This document shows, one piece after another, positions 37,652 to 48,656 of a stretch of DNA of 64,000 bases; position 1 is the stretch's first letter; the number at the start of each line of letters is the position of its first letter. This stretch comes from Lophius americanus (taxonomy: Eukaryota; Chordata; Actinopteri; Lophiiformes; Lophiidae). The stretch lies in contig JBBDHG010000107.1 in assembly GCA_037951165.1 (NCBI GenBank), positions 1,107,001-1,171,000 on the forward strand. Direction: 5' to 3'. Both the position numbers and the translations under genes were made by a program. The notes under the pieces were generated by a model, which searched no databases, was not told where the DNA came from, and saw only the letters and a program-made list of their open reading frames with translations.

Positions 37652-38249
37652 GGGGATTCGGGGGGTGTCGGTTGATGCTGTATGTGTGCTGATGAATAGC
37701 AGAAAATGTCCTGGATGCTTCACTCTCTTCCCTTTTTGTGACACTGCTGCAGAAGCTGCTGGTGTCTCTGGGCAGCGTGAAGCGGGTGAAGAAGTTTGGC
37801 GACCTTTCTTGCATTTTGGAGCAGGTTCCAGAGGAGACAAATGCAGCAGGTCAGACATCTATATGTGGTTCTGAGGGAGGCGGTCGGGCCGGAGACAGAC
37901 TGAGCTTAGGGACAGATGTAAGGGAGAGGACAGGAAGAACAGGAAGAACTCTGAGATCTTTTAAAGTCTGCTGAAGAAACACAGAAGCTTGAGATGTCGC
38001 TCTTCCTGACCGTGCTGGACAAGCTGGTTTACTTCCTGTCTATGATTGCGTTTTGTGTCAGCATGTCTCACGGCTGGCTGAAAACAAAATAGATTCTCGG
38101 TTGGCAGTTTTTTATCAAAATGAAAATATCTCTGGGTTTGGTTATGAACACCTCACATCTTTGCTTTACGGTAAACTAACAGGATGGATGGCGTGATGAT
38201 TTTACCTTAGGTGTGACTGAAGACAGTGACCTCCTTGCCAAAGATCACG

Positions 38250-40712
38250 ATGCTGCAGCAGTGGATCCAGAGGCCGTACCTTGTTCTTGCACTGGTGCTG
38301 TGCGTGTCAGCCAGTGGTGAATTTGACTGGACGAAGAACGAAAGAACGTCTTTCTTCTACGGCACCTTCCCAACAGGTAGGAGCCCTGATTGACTGGAGA
38401 TTGACCCTCGAAAACTATAGCAGGCTGATCGTCATCGTCTGCTCTCTCCTCTGCAGGATTCTCATGGGGAGCAGGAAGTTCTGCCTACCAGACCGAAGGA
38501 GCCTGGAATGTAGATGGAAAAGGAATGAGCATTTGGGACGCATTCGCCCGCAAGAAGGGGAAAATATTTGCGAATGACACGGCAGATGCGTCGTGTGAGG
38601 GCTACTACAAATCCAAGGTGAAACCGAAAGGATGTTTTATAAAAAGAATGTGATTTTGACAAGTACTAAAGGGTCATGTCTAGACCACTGGGTCAGAGCA
38701 TCTCCAGAACTGCAGGTCTTGTTGGGTGTTCCTGGTCTGTATTGGTAGTGAAACCCGGCAACAGGGTCTTCTGTGCTTTGGGTTCGTTGATGTGCGACGG
38801 GAGAGAAGGCTCCCCTGTGTGTCCCAACCCACAGAGCAGCTACTGTAGCACAAACTGCTGAAAGAGTTAATGATGGTTCTGATGTAGGGGGCAGTGTGGT
38901 GGCGTAGGTGGTATCACAGTTTACTCACTGCAAAAAGGTTCCAGGTCCAAATCCTCCTCTGAACTTGAGGTTCTTATGTGTGGTGTTTGCATGTTCTCTC
39001 CATGTCTGTGTGGGTTTCCTCCGAATGTTCCTACTTCCTCTAACAGTCCAAAGACACTTTCAGTGTATGAACCTGGACCATTCACCTGTAGAAACCAGGA
39101 CTGTTCACTGTATGAACCTGGACCACTCACCTGTAGAAACCAGGACTGTTCACTGTATGAACCTGGACTGATTCACTGTATGAACCTGGACCACTCACAT
39201 GTAGAAACCAGGACTGATTCACTGTATGAACCTGGACCACTCACCTGTAGAAACCAGGACTGTTCACTGTATGAACCTGGACTGATTCACTGTATGAACC
39301 TGGACCACTCACATGTAGAAACCAGGACTGATTCACTGTATGAACCTGGACCACTCACCTGTAGAAACCAGGACTGTTCACTGTAGAAACCAGGACTGAT
39401 TCACTGTATGAACCTGGACCACTCACATGTAGAAACCAGGACTGATTCACTGTATGAACCTGGACCACTCACCTGTAGAAACCAGGACTGTTCACTGTAG
39501 AAACCTGGACTGTTCACTGTATGAACCTGGACTGATTCACTGTATGAACCTGGACTGATTCACTGTATGAACCTGGACTGATTCACTGTATGAACCTGGA
39601 CTGATTCACTGTATGAACCTGGACTGTTCACTGTATGAACCTGGACTGATTCACTGTATGAACCTGGACTGATTCACTGTATGAACCTGGACTGATTCAC
39701 TGTATGAACCCGGACTGATTCACTTTATGAACCTAGTATGATTCACTGTGTGAACCTGGACTGATTCACTGTATGAACCAGGACTGATTCACTCTATGAT
39801 CCTGGACTGATTCACTGTATGAACCTGGACTGTTATGACAAGCATTTTGTCATTTGAGACTAAAGTATTTATTAAGTGGACACAGTATTCGGATGACCAC
39901 ATACTTGCCCCCCAGTGGAGACACTGTTTAAAGATGCAGACCCACCAGTCTTTTATTGGTTAACCGGAAAGTATTAAGAGGTTTCTAAGATAATTTGTTT
40001 AAAGGTGGGCCCTGAGGAGAGGAGCATGGTGTTAGAGCTTTTTGTTTTTTTTATCGAAAAAAGGGAAAGGTGTCTTTCATCATTTGTGTTTTAATCAAAG
40101 TTTACTCACACAAAGTAAGGTACAGTTTTAGTGATGTTGAGAATAAATTATTTTAGGTCTTACCCGGCCATGGAAAGTTGTGGAGGTATTTTGTGGATGT
40201 AATTCAGGCGAGGCCTATCTTTAAAATAAACAATGAGCAGAACTTTAAATACCTCAATGTCTGTTAAATAACACAGAAAACCATCTTTTCTTTTTGTCTT
40301 AACCAACTTTGATGATTTATGTAATTGTTTTCTGCTCTTTGTGTTGAAGGATGACATTTCCTTGATGAAGGACATGAAGTTCAACCATTATCGTTTCTCC
40401 ATTTCCTGGCCAAGGATTTTACCAAGTGGACTGAAAAGTAACAAGAAACACCGGTTTAAAAAAATATATATATATTTTTTTCTCCTCTTTTCATTATTGT
40501 CTGAGGGTCATTACTAGGGCGGAAATATTTTAAATACTCACCTGAGGATGGAGAGAGTAATAAATTAATTCTAATTAGCGGCTTTAGGATTTTTACATCT
40601 TCGTACAGAAGGAGCAATTTAAGGATTGCTCGGAATTTGTGATGACAAAATGTTTTTGCTATTAAAACATCAAGAAAAATCTCAAACAGCCTACAGACTA
40701 ATCCACACTTAC

Positions 40713-40744
<32 letters not shown>

Positions 40745-43700
40745 ATTTAATTTATAATAGACTCATTAGACTCATCGCTAATCACCCTTTTGATGTTTTA
40801 GGTGAACACATCAATGAAAAAGGCATCAAATATTATAATGACCTCATTAACATGCTGCTGGAAAACAAGATCACACCCATTGTCACGCTGTACCACTGGG
40901 ATCTACCTCAGGTGAGCCCTGACACACACCTTTCTTGTTGCGATCACCTGTGAGTTTATTGGAGGCTACATTGTGGGTAACACCCCAACACTACTCCGAA
41001 GGTCTTGCAGGAGAAGTATGGCGGCTGGCAGAACGTTACCATGGTGAACCACTTCAACGACTTCGCCAACTTGTGCTTTGAGAGGTTTGGAAACCGAGTG
41101 AAGTACTGGATCACCTTCAACAACCCGTGGGTATGTTTGTTTAGGAGAGGAATGGTGCGTTCACTGACCCGTGAACAGATGTGATCTTTTGCTGGTAGAT
41201 CAGTTTGTTCGCCTTGTGTTTTTAGTCTATTGCTGTGGAGGGATATGAAACAGGGAAACACGCGCCCGGCATGAAGCTGAAGGGAACGGGAGCTTACAAA
41301 GCCGCCCACCACATCATAAAGGTAAGACTCAAGGGATTATGGGTAATGTCCAGTTTGAAGTTTTTACCGATGAAGTTATGCTTCCTGGTTGGATTTATCG
41401 ATCCGGTCTCAAGAAACTTTGGTTTGAATAAAGTCTTCTACCAAGAATGTTTTATACTTTCCTTAACATGGTTAGGCATCTTATTTAAATCCTGTTCCTT
41501 TTTAATAATCTTGCAAATTATTTCACGAAAAATAACACATTTTACTTCATATACACTATATTTCTTAGCACAAATACAAAGAGGACAGTAACTTTTTATA
41601 TATTTTTTTAAGTACAAAATTGAGATACTTGTACTTTACTTGTTTATTTGCATTTTATGCAGCTTAATGCTTCCTCTTCAACGCATCTTATATGTCAACA
41701 TTGTGCTTTATACTCCACTACATTTGTCGATACAGTTTTCGTTATTACTTAATTCTTCATAATATTTCTGTCAAGTGAAAGACAAAATCTCTAAATATGT
41801 TGGATTTAAATATTTGTGATAAAGTAGTGCTTAAGGAATAAATATATTTTTGAACGTATCGAGAGAATTCTACTAAGCCAAATAAATCATTCGAAAACCG
41901 TGTTGGTTCTCACAGGAAAAAGATTATTTTATGGATTACTCTCCTCAGCAGACGTTACCCCAACCTTTTACTTTTTACTGATAATACTTTCATACTTTTT
42001 ACTTGTAGTTTCACTCAAGTAAAGATCTGAATACTTTGTTTATCACTGCCTATAAAAATCTAAATTTTTTTAAGCTAGCTTGTGACGCTATAATGACTTC
42101 CTGTATAGTGACTTCCTGTTGCATAGTTATAAGAAATAGATGGATAGTAATGTAATAGAGAGGGATAATAATGAGGAGGATAGGTAGGTCTTGTCATTTT
42201 GTTGGTGTTTGTGATATAGTGCATTATTTCTAATAACCTCAACATAAGAAAAAATAAAAACATTAGAGTAATTTTGCTTTCCTGTATTTATAACAGGCAC
42301 ATGCCAAAGTCTGGCACACCTATGACATGCAGTGGCGAAGCAAACAAAAAGGTAGGGAGAAATGCTGGATGAACGCTTCTGTTTAATTTTGTGACTGAAG
42401 TTAAAGACAAATTTGCTGTAAAATGCCGGAGAGTTAATGTTGTCCATGCGTGTTTAGGCCTGGTTGGCATCTCGCTAACGGCTGACTGGGGGGAACCTGT
42501 GGACGTCACCAACCAGAGGGACATTGAGGCAGCAGAGAGATACATCCAGTTCTACCTGGGATGGTTTGCTACTCCCCTCTTTAATGGAGATTACCCCCAG
42601 GTCATGAAAGACTACATCGGTGCGTCACGGACTAATACAACCGTTTTATGATCTGTGACAAGTATCTTCTAAAGTCATTGGGCTTCACGGGGAGATGGTC
42701 TTGGGACTTGATTTTTTTTTGGTCCATCTTCTTTTGAAGATAAAAGTAGCAAGGACTTTGGTCATGATACATATTTTATTACGTCATAAATTTAGCCTCT
42801 TTGGGCTTTCAAAAAATCTTTTCACTAAAGTGTCTCTAAAGCTGGACTGAATCAAGTGAATCACAGAGAATTTAACATGACCTTACCTCAATGTGAGAAT
42901 GAATACTGCGGTTCATTGGTGCGAAAAGATGGGATGTCATATTCCTCTCTAGGTACAGTATATCCCATAAGGCAGTGCTCAACGCAAGTAATGCTGCTTG
43001 AAGACCCCATTTAAATAGCCTATTTATCTATCCCTTTATCTTCAATCCCCAGAGATTTCCATTCATAAGTGACTGTGATTGTTTTCAACGTTTTCTTACC
43101 AAATATTCACCTTCAAGAGATCAACATTAATATGAATATGGCTAGATACGATCTACCCTGGGTACTCTTTCTAATTGGACTTGCTCTTAAAACCTCCAAG
43201 AGGAAGCATCTTAGTCAGATGGACAAACTACCATATCTACACTGAGATTTATTGGAAGTCCTTATCCAGTCTCTACGGCTTAAAATGAATGCACAAAACC
43301 GCTTGGCCATCTCACGGTCCATTTCCCCATCACCTGTGAACAAGACCCAAAGACAATTAAACTGCACAAGCCAAAAAGATTGTTAACTGATATGGAACCA
43401 CTACCATTATAAAGCCACCATCTCTATGCACCCTTACATTATGTGTCCGCAGACATTCTAGTTTTGTTATAAAATACATTGACCTTTCACCTTTAGGCAG
43501 GAAGAGTGGCCAGCAGGGCTTGGGAGCTTCACGACTGCCCGTCTTCTCGTCTCAAGAGAAGACTTACATCAAGGGAACCTGCGACTTCTTGGGTTTGGGC
43601 CACTTCACCACTCGCTACGTGACTGTGAAGAATTACCCATCAGGCCTTGGAGACAGCTACTTTACGGATCGTGACCTCGCCGAGTTGGTTGACCCGCAGT

Positions 43701-45443
43701 GGCCAGATCCAGGATCCGAATGGCTCTATTCTGTTCCCTGGGGCTTCCGACGCCTGTTGAACTTTGTCAAGGTAGAGAAATACATATATCCAAGATTTAC
43801 TGAACCCAGAATTAGATTATTAATGATAGTGATGGTTTGATTTAGCGGGATGAGAAGGAGCAAAGACTCCTGGGTAGAAGTAAAGTTAGTAACGTGCATT
43901 CATTGGCGATTAATTTGTAGAGAAGCTGGGTGCATTTTTAGAAGTCCTATAGCTGTCTGAATGTATAGCAGTGTTTCTATGGGCAGTTTATATATGGTAC
44001 ATACATCATGGTATGAACTCATGTCTCCATAACAGACCCAGTATGGAAACCCAATGATATACGTGACAGAAAACGGAGTGTCGGAGAAGATGCTCTGCAC
44101 CGACCTCTGCGATGACTGGAGGATGAAGTATTTCAAAGACTACATCAATGAGATGCTCAAAGGTGGAACAATAACTCCATAGAACGCACAGAAACATCGC
44201 AAATGAAGGGTTCTGCTGTCTGAGATGAAATGTAACATGTTTGTTGTTTCATTGGGCAGCGATCAAGCAGGGGGTAAACGTTAAGGGGTACACTGCCTGG
44301 TCTCTCCTCGACAACTTTGAGTGGGATGAAGGATTCTCCGAGAGGTTCGGACTCTACTATGTTGACTTCGGGAACAAAAACAAACCACGTTACCCAAAGG
44401 CCTCTGTCCAGTTCTACAAACGCATCATCAGCTCCAACGGCTTTCCCAATCAGAGAGAGGTAAACTACACTCTCCACATTAAAAACAAACCTGGGAGTAG
44501 AAGATGTTGGTGAACATTTTCTCCTTTTTGCAGGTGGAGAGCTGGAAGAGGAAATCCATAGAGACTTGTTCCTCCAGTAACCAGCTCCTGGCTGCAGGTC
44601 AGTATGCTAGCTATGCGCTAGCATTAGCTAGGTGGGGCCAAACAAAGGAAAGTTCTGTCTCAAGCTTGTTGTTCTTCGATCTAACAGGGTTTTTCTTTGT
44701 TTTGCCCCTCCAGCTAGAAGAAAATCCCAGGGAAACCAAGAACATGCAGGAATGCAAAAGTCTTGGCCAGTGCATGATGAAGTTTAGGTATAAAAGTGTT
44801 TATGCTATGCTACCTTATGCTTTGAATCCTCTTCAGTCCAGAGGTAAATAATGTCTGTTTTGCTATATTTCAGTGACCACTGTAGTTTGTTAGTGCTCTG
44901 GTTATTACCTTAGAGCCAAATTACAACCAAACACAAAACTAGATTCTAGTCTCTGCTTTTAACAAAGATGTTTAAGGACAACTTATAAGAGAAAATGTCA
45001 TAATTTCTGTTTAACAAACTAGTGCCTGGGAAGTCAGAGTTTGTAACACTGAAGAAAAAAGATCCTGGATTCAGATCCTGATTCAGATCTTTTCCAGGTT
45101 TTAATAGATTTCCTGAAAATTGTTAATAACATTTTGAGGAATTCCTTCAAAAACACTAACTAATAAATCACATTTGTATGGTTACATCAATAAACATAAC
45201 ATCTTGGCAGAGGAAATAATAAACATAATTATTATGTATAATTCTTTTAAGCCTAGAATTTGTATTTTCCAGTAAAATGTGAACGGACGTGTCACCTTTC
45301 TTCTACTTGTCCATTTCTGTGTTCCAGATCCATTGATAGGTCACATGGAGATGGTGACGGAGATTGTGGTTCCCACTGTGTGCACGCTCTGCATCCTCCT
45401 CAGCGCCATCTTCCTCATGTTCCTGCTGCGCAGACGCCTCTGA
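38250..45443 (+). CDS. lctl: Lactase-like protein (gamma-klotho), pseudo-GH1
   Basis: LCTL is a single-pass membrane member of glycoside hydrolase family 1, expressed in the mammalian lens and reported to be needed for lens suture formation. Exons: 38250-38376, 38457-38617, 40350-40437, 40802-40911, 41002-41130, 41226-41321, 42297-42351, 42458-42619, 43497-43771, 44036-44162, 44260-44459, 44534-44597 and 45328-45443; all in phase, 569 aa (human 567). There is a signal peptide at residues 1-22, a GH1 barrel, and a C-terminal membrane helix (EIVVPTVCTLCILLSAIFLM) ending RRRL. The catalytic nucleophile is kept (YVTENG, E413). The acid/base position, normally the Glu of TFNEP, is Asn in TFNNP (N203), so ordinary beta-glucosidase activity is unlikely. 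Segments such as KGTCDFLGLGHFTTRY and YPKASVQFYKRII match human LCTL closely. Confidence 0.97.
38672..38886 (+). repeat. Tc1-like fragment in lctl intron 2
   Basis: 'ccactgggtcagagcatctccagaactgcagg' and 'acaaactgctgaaagagttaatgatggttctgatg' are internal Tc1-like family sequences. Related fragments lie at 16925 and 63010. No ORF of note. Confidence 0.7.
38887..39060 (+). repeat. SINE-like element, 5' part
   Basis: 'gggggcagtgtggtggcgtagg...ggttccaggtccaaatcc...gtttgcatgttctctccatgtctgtgtgggtttcctcc...aacagtccaaagac' follows the consensus order of a very common fish SINE/L2-like repeat. Its 3' end is replaced by the minisatellite that begins at 39061. Confidence 0.75.
39061..39833. repeat. 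Minisatellite, 23-bp unit with a composite 5' half
   Basis: The 3' half repeats gaacctggactgattcactgtat (period 23). The 5' half alternates this with 'gaaaccaggactgttcact' and 'gaccactcacctgta' units of about 43-44 bp. The array starts exactly where the SINE-like element should continue. It lies in lctl intron 2. Open frames through it are artefacts. Confidence 0.95.
40705..40762 (-). repeat. SINE/LINE (ATT)n tail
   Basis: aataat repeats followed by acatttaatttataat, the same tail as at 31066 and 33400. It lies in lctl intron 3, about 40 bp before exon 40802. Confidence 0.75.
43190..43380 (-). mobile_element. RTE-like LINE fragment
   Basis: The text 'ttggccatctcacggtccatttccccatcacctgtgaacaagacccaaagac' is a recognisable inner piece of the RTE-type LINE whose other parts occur at 53950-54085 and 58620-58870. 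It lies in lctl intron 8, which otherwise (42620-43496) shows nothing coding. Confidence 0.55.
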
Positions 45444-46000
45444 AAAAGCGCGCACTGAATTTTGAGAGTGACTTCAAAACTGTAAAATTTCCTCCAGTCG
45501 TTAAAATCCTGTCACTTTTCAGGATGTCAAAATAGCCAGTAGCTGTCACACCTCCAGGAAAGGGCTCTCAAGCTTACTTTTTTATTCTTGACAAACTAGT
45601 CTTGAGTGGATTTTAAAGTAGTTTAGAGGGAGGGAGGAGATGCCTCACTGTCACCAATGTTGAAAAATGATAAAAGAGTAGAGATAAAATGCTGTAGCCT
45701 CCATGGATCCCAAACTTCATTAAACAAATATTTAAGACTATAACTGTGTCTCCTGGGATTCTTGAAGAAGGAACTGTTGGAGTATGGGGTCAGACGGAGT
45801 TGCTACAAGACATCTAGTCTGTAGCAACGGGTAGCAGTGGGTATCAGCTCCTCCAACGTTGTCCCTTGTCTCTGACTATGTTCTACATATTCATGGACAG
45901 GGTCTCCATGTAGGTGAGGAGAGTGCAGCTGAGTAGTATATGTAGACTATGCAGTTGTGTAGGGAACCCATCGTGTCTGTGGGGGCACCATTAGCTGGGG
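45444..46000 (+). other. lctl 3' UTR
   Basis: Noncoding sequence after the lctl stop. An attaaa at about 45719 is a candidate polyadenylation signal. The same strand continues into retroelement debris. Confidence 0.5.
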
Positions 46001-46430
46001 GAAATACATTGTGTCACACAGGGTCAATAAAATTTGATCCGCAGGCAGACAGTGTGCAACCAAGATGCAGAATCAGCCGCTCATCTGCTCCGAGAGAGAG
46101 AGACAGAGAGAGAGAGATGACCTGGTTACACTTTCTCCAACAGATCATGGCTTACTGCAGAACTTCTCACTGCTGGAGACCTTCTGTGAAAACTGTGCCT
46201 TGGATATGAACATGGACAAAACCGAGATTATGGTACTTTATGGTACTGTAAAACGAACGAAGCCTGATCAGAAGATTCCAAACACAGTTTCTCTGTGCGA
46301 GGAACCACGCTTCAACACAAGAGAATACAATTATTTTTGGCATAATCATCAGTGCATTTGGCAGCTTTGACAAAGCAGTAAATTCCCTGACAGATAAGGC
46401 AAGCAGGGTCCTACTATAGCATTAAAGGTT
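46000..46430 (+). pseudogene. LINE reverse-transcriptase fragment
   Basis: Translation of 46065-46370 gives a DDLVTLSPTDHGLLQN segment and a CALDMNMDKTEIMVL segment. This is the RT domain around the catalytic YxDD motif (here preceded by RER) and the following NxxKT motif. The upstream flank is a gag-rich simple repeat, so the Y/A of the motif is lost. It is a fragment between lctl and tipin. Confidence 0.75.
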
Positions 46431-46959
46431 CTCCAATTAAAATGTGAATAAAACTATTCAGCCACACAAGTCAGCCAATCCTTTTGTATTGAAGTGAAGT
46501 GAGGTTCACTCATATTTACAAGAGGCAAACCTCATAGTACAGACCTCCACGACTGCACTGCTAACCAAGGTAAATTTGCCTTCGGGGAAATTAACTTTAT
46601 CTTGTTTTGTTTTGTCCTGGGACACAACATTTCTGCTTCAGTTCGGTAAGGAAGAACTCAAGGTTCAGAAACTGTCCAAGGACAAAAAAAACGGTCGGGT
46701 ACGCACACCCAAAAGTTTTTTTCAGATGCTGGATTAACAAAAGGCAAACTGAGGGAAAACGAATCAGAAAACAAGATCCGCACACTGCATTGGTAAGCTA
46801 CCAGCAACTTTAATGAAGCAACGTTTCCATCTAACAGAGATCTCAAATCACCACCACAAACGTAACAACAGGTAATATGTGGACTGTTCTGCATATGTGC
46901 ACTGTCCAAAACCATGTCTGTAAAGCAGAGCTAGGATTCTTTCCTCTCTCTCTCCACAT

Positions 46960-47070
46960 GATAATAATAATAATAATAATAATAATAAAATAATAATAAT
47001 AATACATTTAATTTATAATGTACATTACATTTGGATCAAATCTCAAAGCGCTAAAAGTGTGCTAATAAGT
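46960..47070 (-). repeat. SINE/LINE tail with 5' body, inverted
   Basis: (AAT)n then acatttaatttataatgtacattacatttggatcaaatctcaaagcgct, the reverse complement of 31400-31470. This longest copy helps define the family. It lies in the lctl-tipin intergenic region. Confidence 0.75.
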
Positions 47071-47454
47071 GCTAATGAGGTAAATAAAGTTCCAGGCTCA
47101 CTTGGCACAAGCTGTTCCTGATTTTTATCATAAAGTAACATCTTCTGCCCAGGGACAGACCCTCTGAGAAACATCAGATAAACATGCCACCTCAAAATTC
47201 ATCATTTCTCAAAAAACGCACCTGAAAACTATATATTAGGGGAAAAAAACTATTTACATTTACACAATTGGAAAAATGAAACAAATCTAACAACAAATTA
47301 GAATGATATCGTTTATTGCCTATTCCAGCTGACATGGGCGAGAGAGTTAGGGTAGTCTGACAAGTCGCAAATTCAACACAGTGCTGGTTTATAGAGAAAT
47401 GACATGATGTTATACACTCTTGTCGGTAGGAGAGGATATACACTTTAGGATATT

Positions 47455-47745
47455 CGCGCTCCGCCAGTAAATTCAGCAAAGAAGAAGACATACCGGATAT
47501 GGTGTAACAAACCTAGCATCACTTCCTGTTTAGCCTGCGGTGAGCTCATATCAGGTAAAATAGTATCGCTCAATTCTGTGTAAACGGGTTTTTAAAGCCG
47601 TATTAGTTATGGTAACTTTGGACTCTTATGTTTAGCTGACATTAGATAGCTAACATGTTGGCTGACTTATCTAGTAGCTAGCGTCAGCTAGGTTAGATTT
47701 GCCGCGCGGGAAAACGATTCTAAAACCAATGACGTCACTCAGATA
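47455..47745 (+). promoter_or_regulatory. Putative tipin promoter and first noncoding exon
   Basis: A splice donor (gcg|gtgagc at 47540) and an acceptor (ttctgcag at 48607-48614) before the ATG exon suggest a noncoding first exon ending at 47539. Nearby are an ETS-like cttcctg (47523-47529), an E2F-type GCGGGAAA (47706-47713), CCAAT (47726-47730) and CRE TGACGTCA (47730-47737). E2F control would suit a replication gene. Start site and exon 1 are inferred. Confidence 0.45.
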
Positions 47746-48656
47746 AAACTTAGATTCAGATTAAATAATGGATGCTCCTATTCAAAAAAACTTCTCAGTT
47801 TATTATGGTTTCTCAGTGTGGCGGCGATATACTCGTGAGATAACTGACAGTGGTTGATTTTGCCGCCTTCCTTTGGATGAAGCTTTTTTCTTTCAAACCT
47901 AATAACTTTATTAGAAGAAAGTAGCAGGTATAATAAACATAAGTCATTATGCTTGTTTATATATATAATCAAACGTACACTGGGGAATCTTAGTGAAAGT
48001 AATAATTAAAACATGATTAGAAAAACATTAAATAAATTAATTTGCACAGCTTAAGTAATTGTAGGATTAAGAACCTTAAAAAAGAGGTAACTCCTGAAAG
48101 TACAGCGTAAAATAACAATAGAAACATCTTTTTGTTAGACAGGGATTCCGAGATATGAGATATTATTGTGAAACTGCTCTTGGAAAAAGATTGATTTAAT
48201 TTTATGGATAAGATATTCATTGTTCCAATTAAGAAACCTGGAAGGATAGAAATTATACTTTATTACTAGACCCCGTGACATCAGCATTTGATAATGGAAT
48301 GAAAGACTATTTCTTTTAAAGCTGTGATTACATATTTGCTGAGTGATATCTGTCTGTCCATGGCCGATATTTGCTAGCATTAGGGAATTACAGGAGGTTT
48401 CGTTAATCAGAAATGTCAAATAAATTTGGCTAATCCTTACATTTAAGAAGATGTAAACGGTGAAGAGAAATCAAAGTTATCAATGTAGTAATATATAATG
48501 AAACTAGTTAACTAATAGCTGCAGCTCTGTTTGTACTGTGGTAAATGATCTGGACCTTTAAATCAGCGTGAGCTCAAGCTTATATCAGCTGATATGGATT
48601 TCACCTTTCTGCAGGAAGTTACTCCTCACATTTGACCTGCTGAAACCAGCCTGAAC

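Larger units (their letters stand above)
35560..38249. other. Divergent intergenic region between crybgx and lctl
   Basis: The 2.7 kb between the two start codons contains a CA repeat (about 35790-35820), cryptic GGTT/CAGT-rich tracts (36130-37080), a TG repeat (37605-37649) and a LINE-like 'acaacaaatttcccttctgggatc' fragment near 37225. A Maf-type half-site GTCAGCA lies at 38057-38063, about 190 bp before lctl. No further gene is seen. Confidence 0.6.

Noticed and set aside
37601..37858. Open frames through the TG/CA repeat upstream of lctl
   Set aside because: Dinucleotide-repeat artefacts (His-Thr or Cys-Val runs) with no conserved flanks.
38976..39386. Plus-strand frame with repeated YEPGPLTCRNQDCS
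   Set aside because: This is a translation of the minisatellite in lctl intron 2 and not a gene.
46065..46370. A protein-coding gene between lctl and tipin
   Set aside because: The frame is an RT-domain fragment of a LINE with a simple repeat where the motif should begin; no intact ORF.
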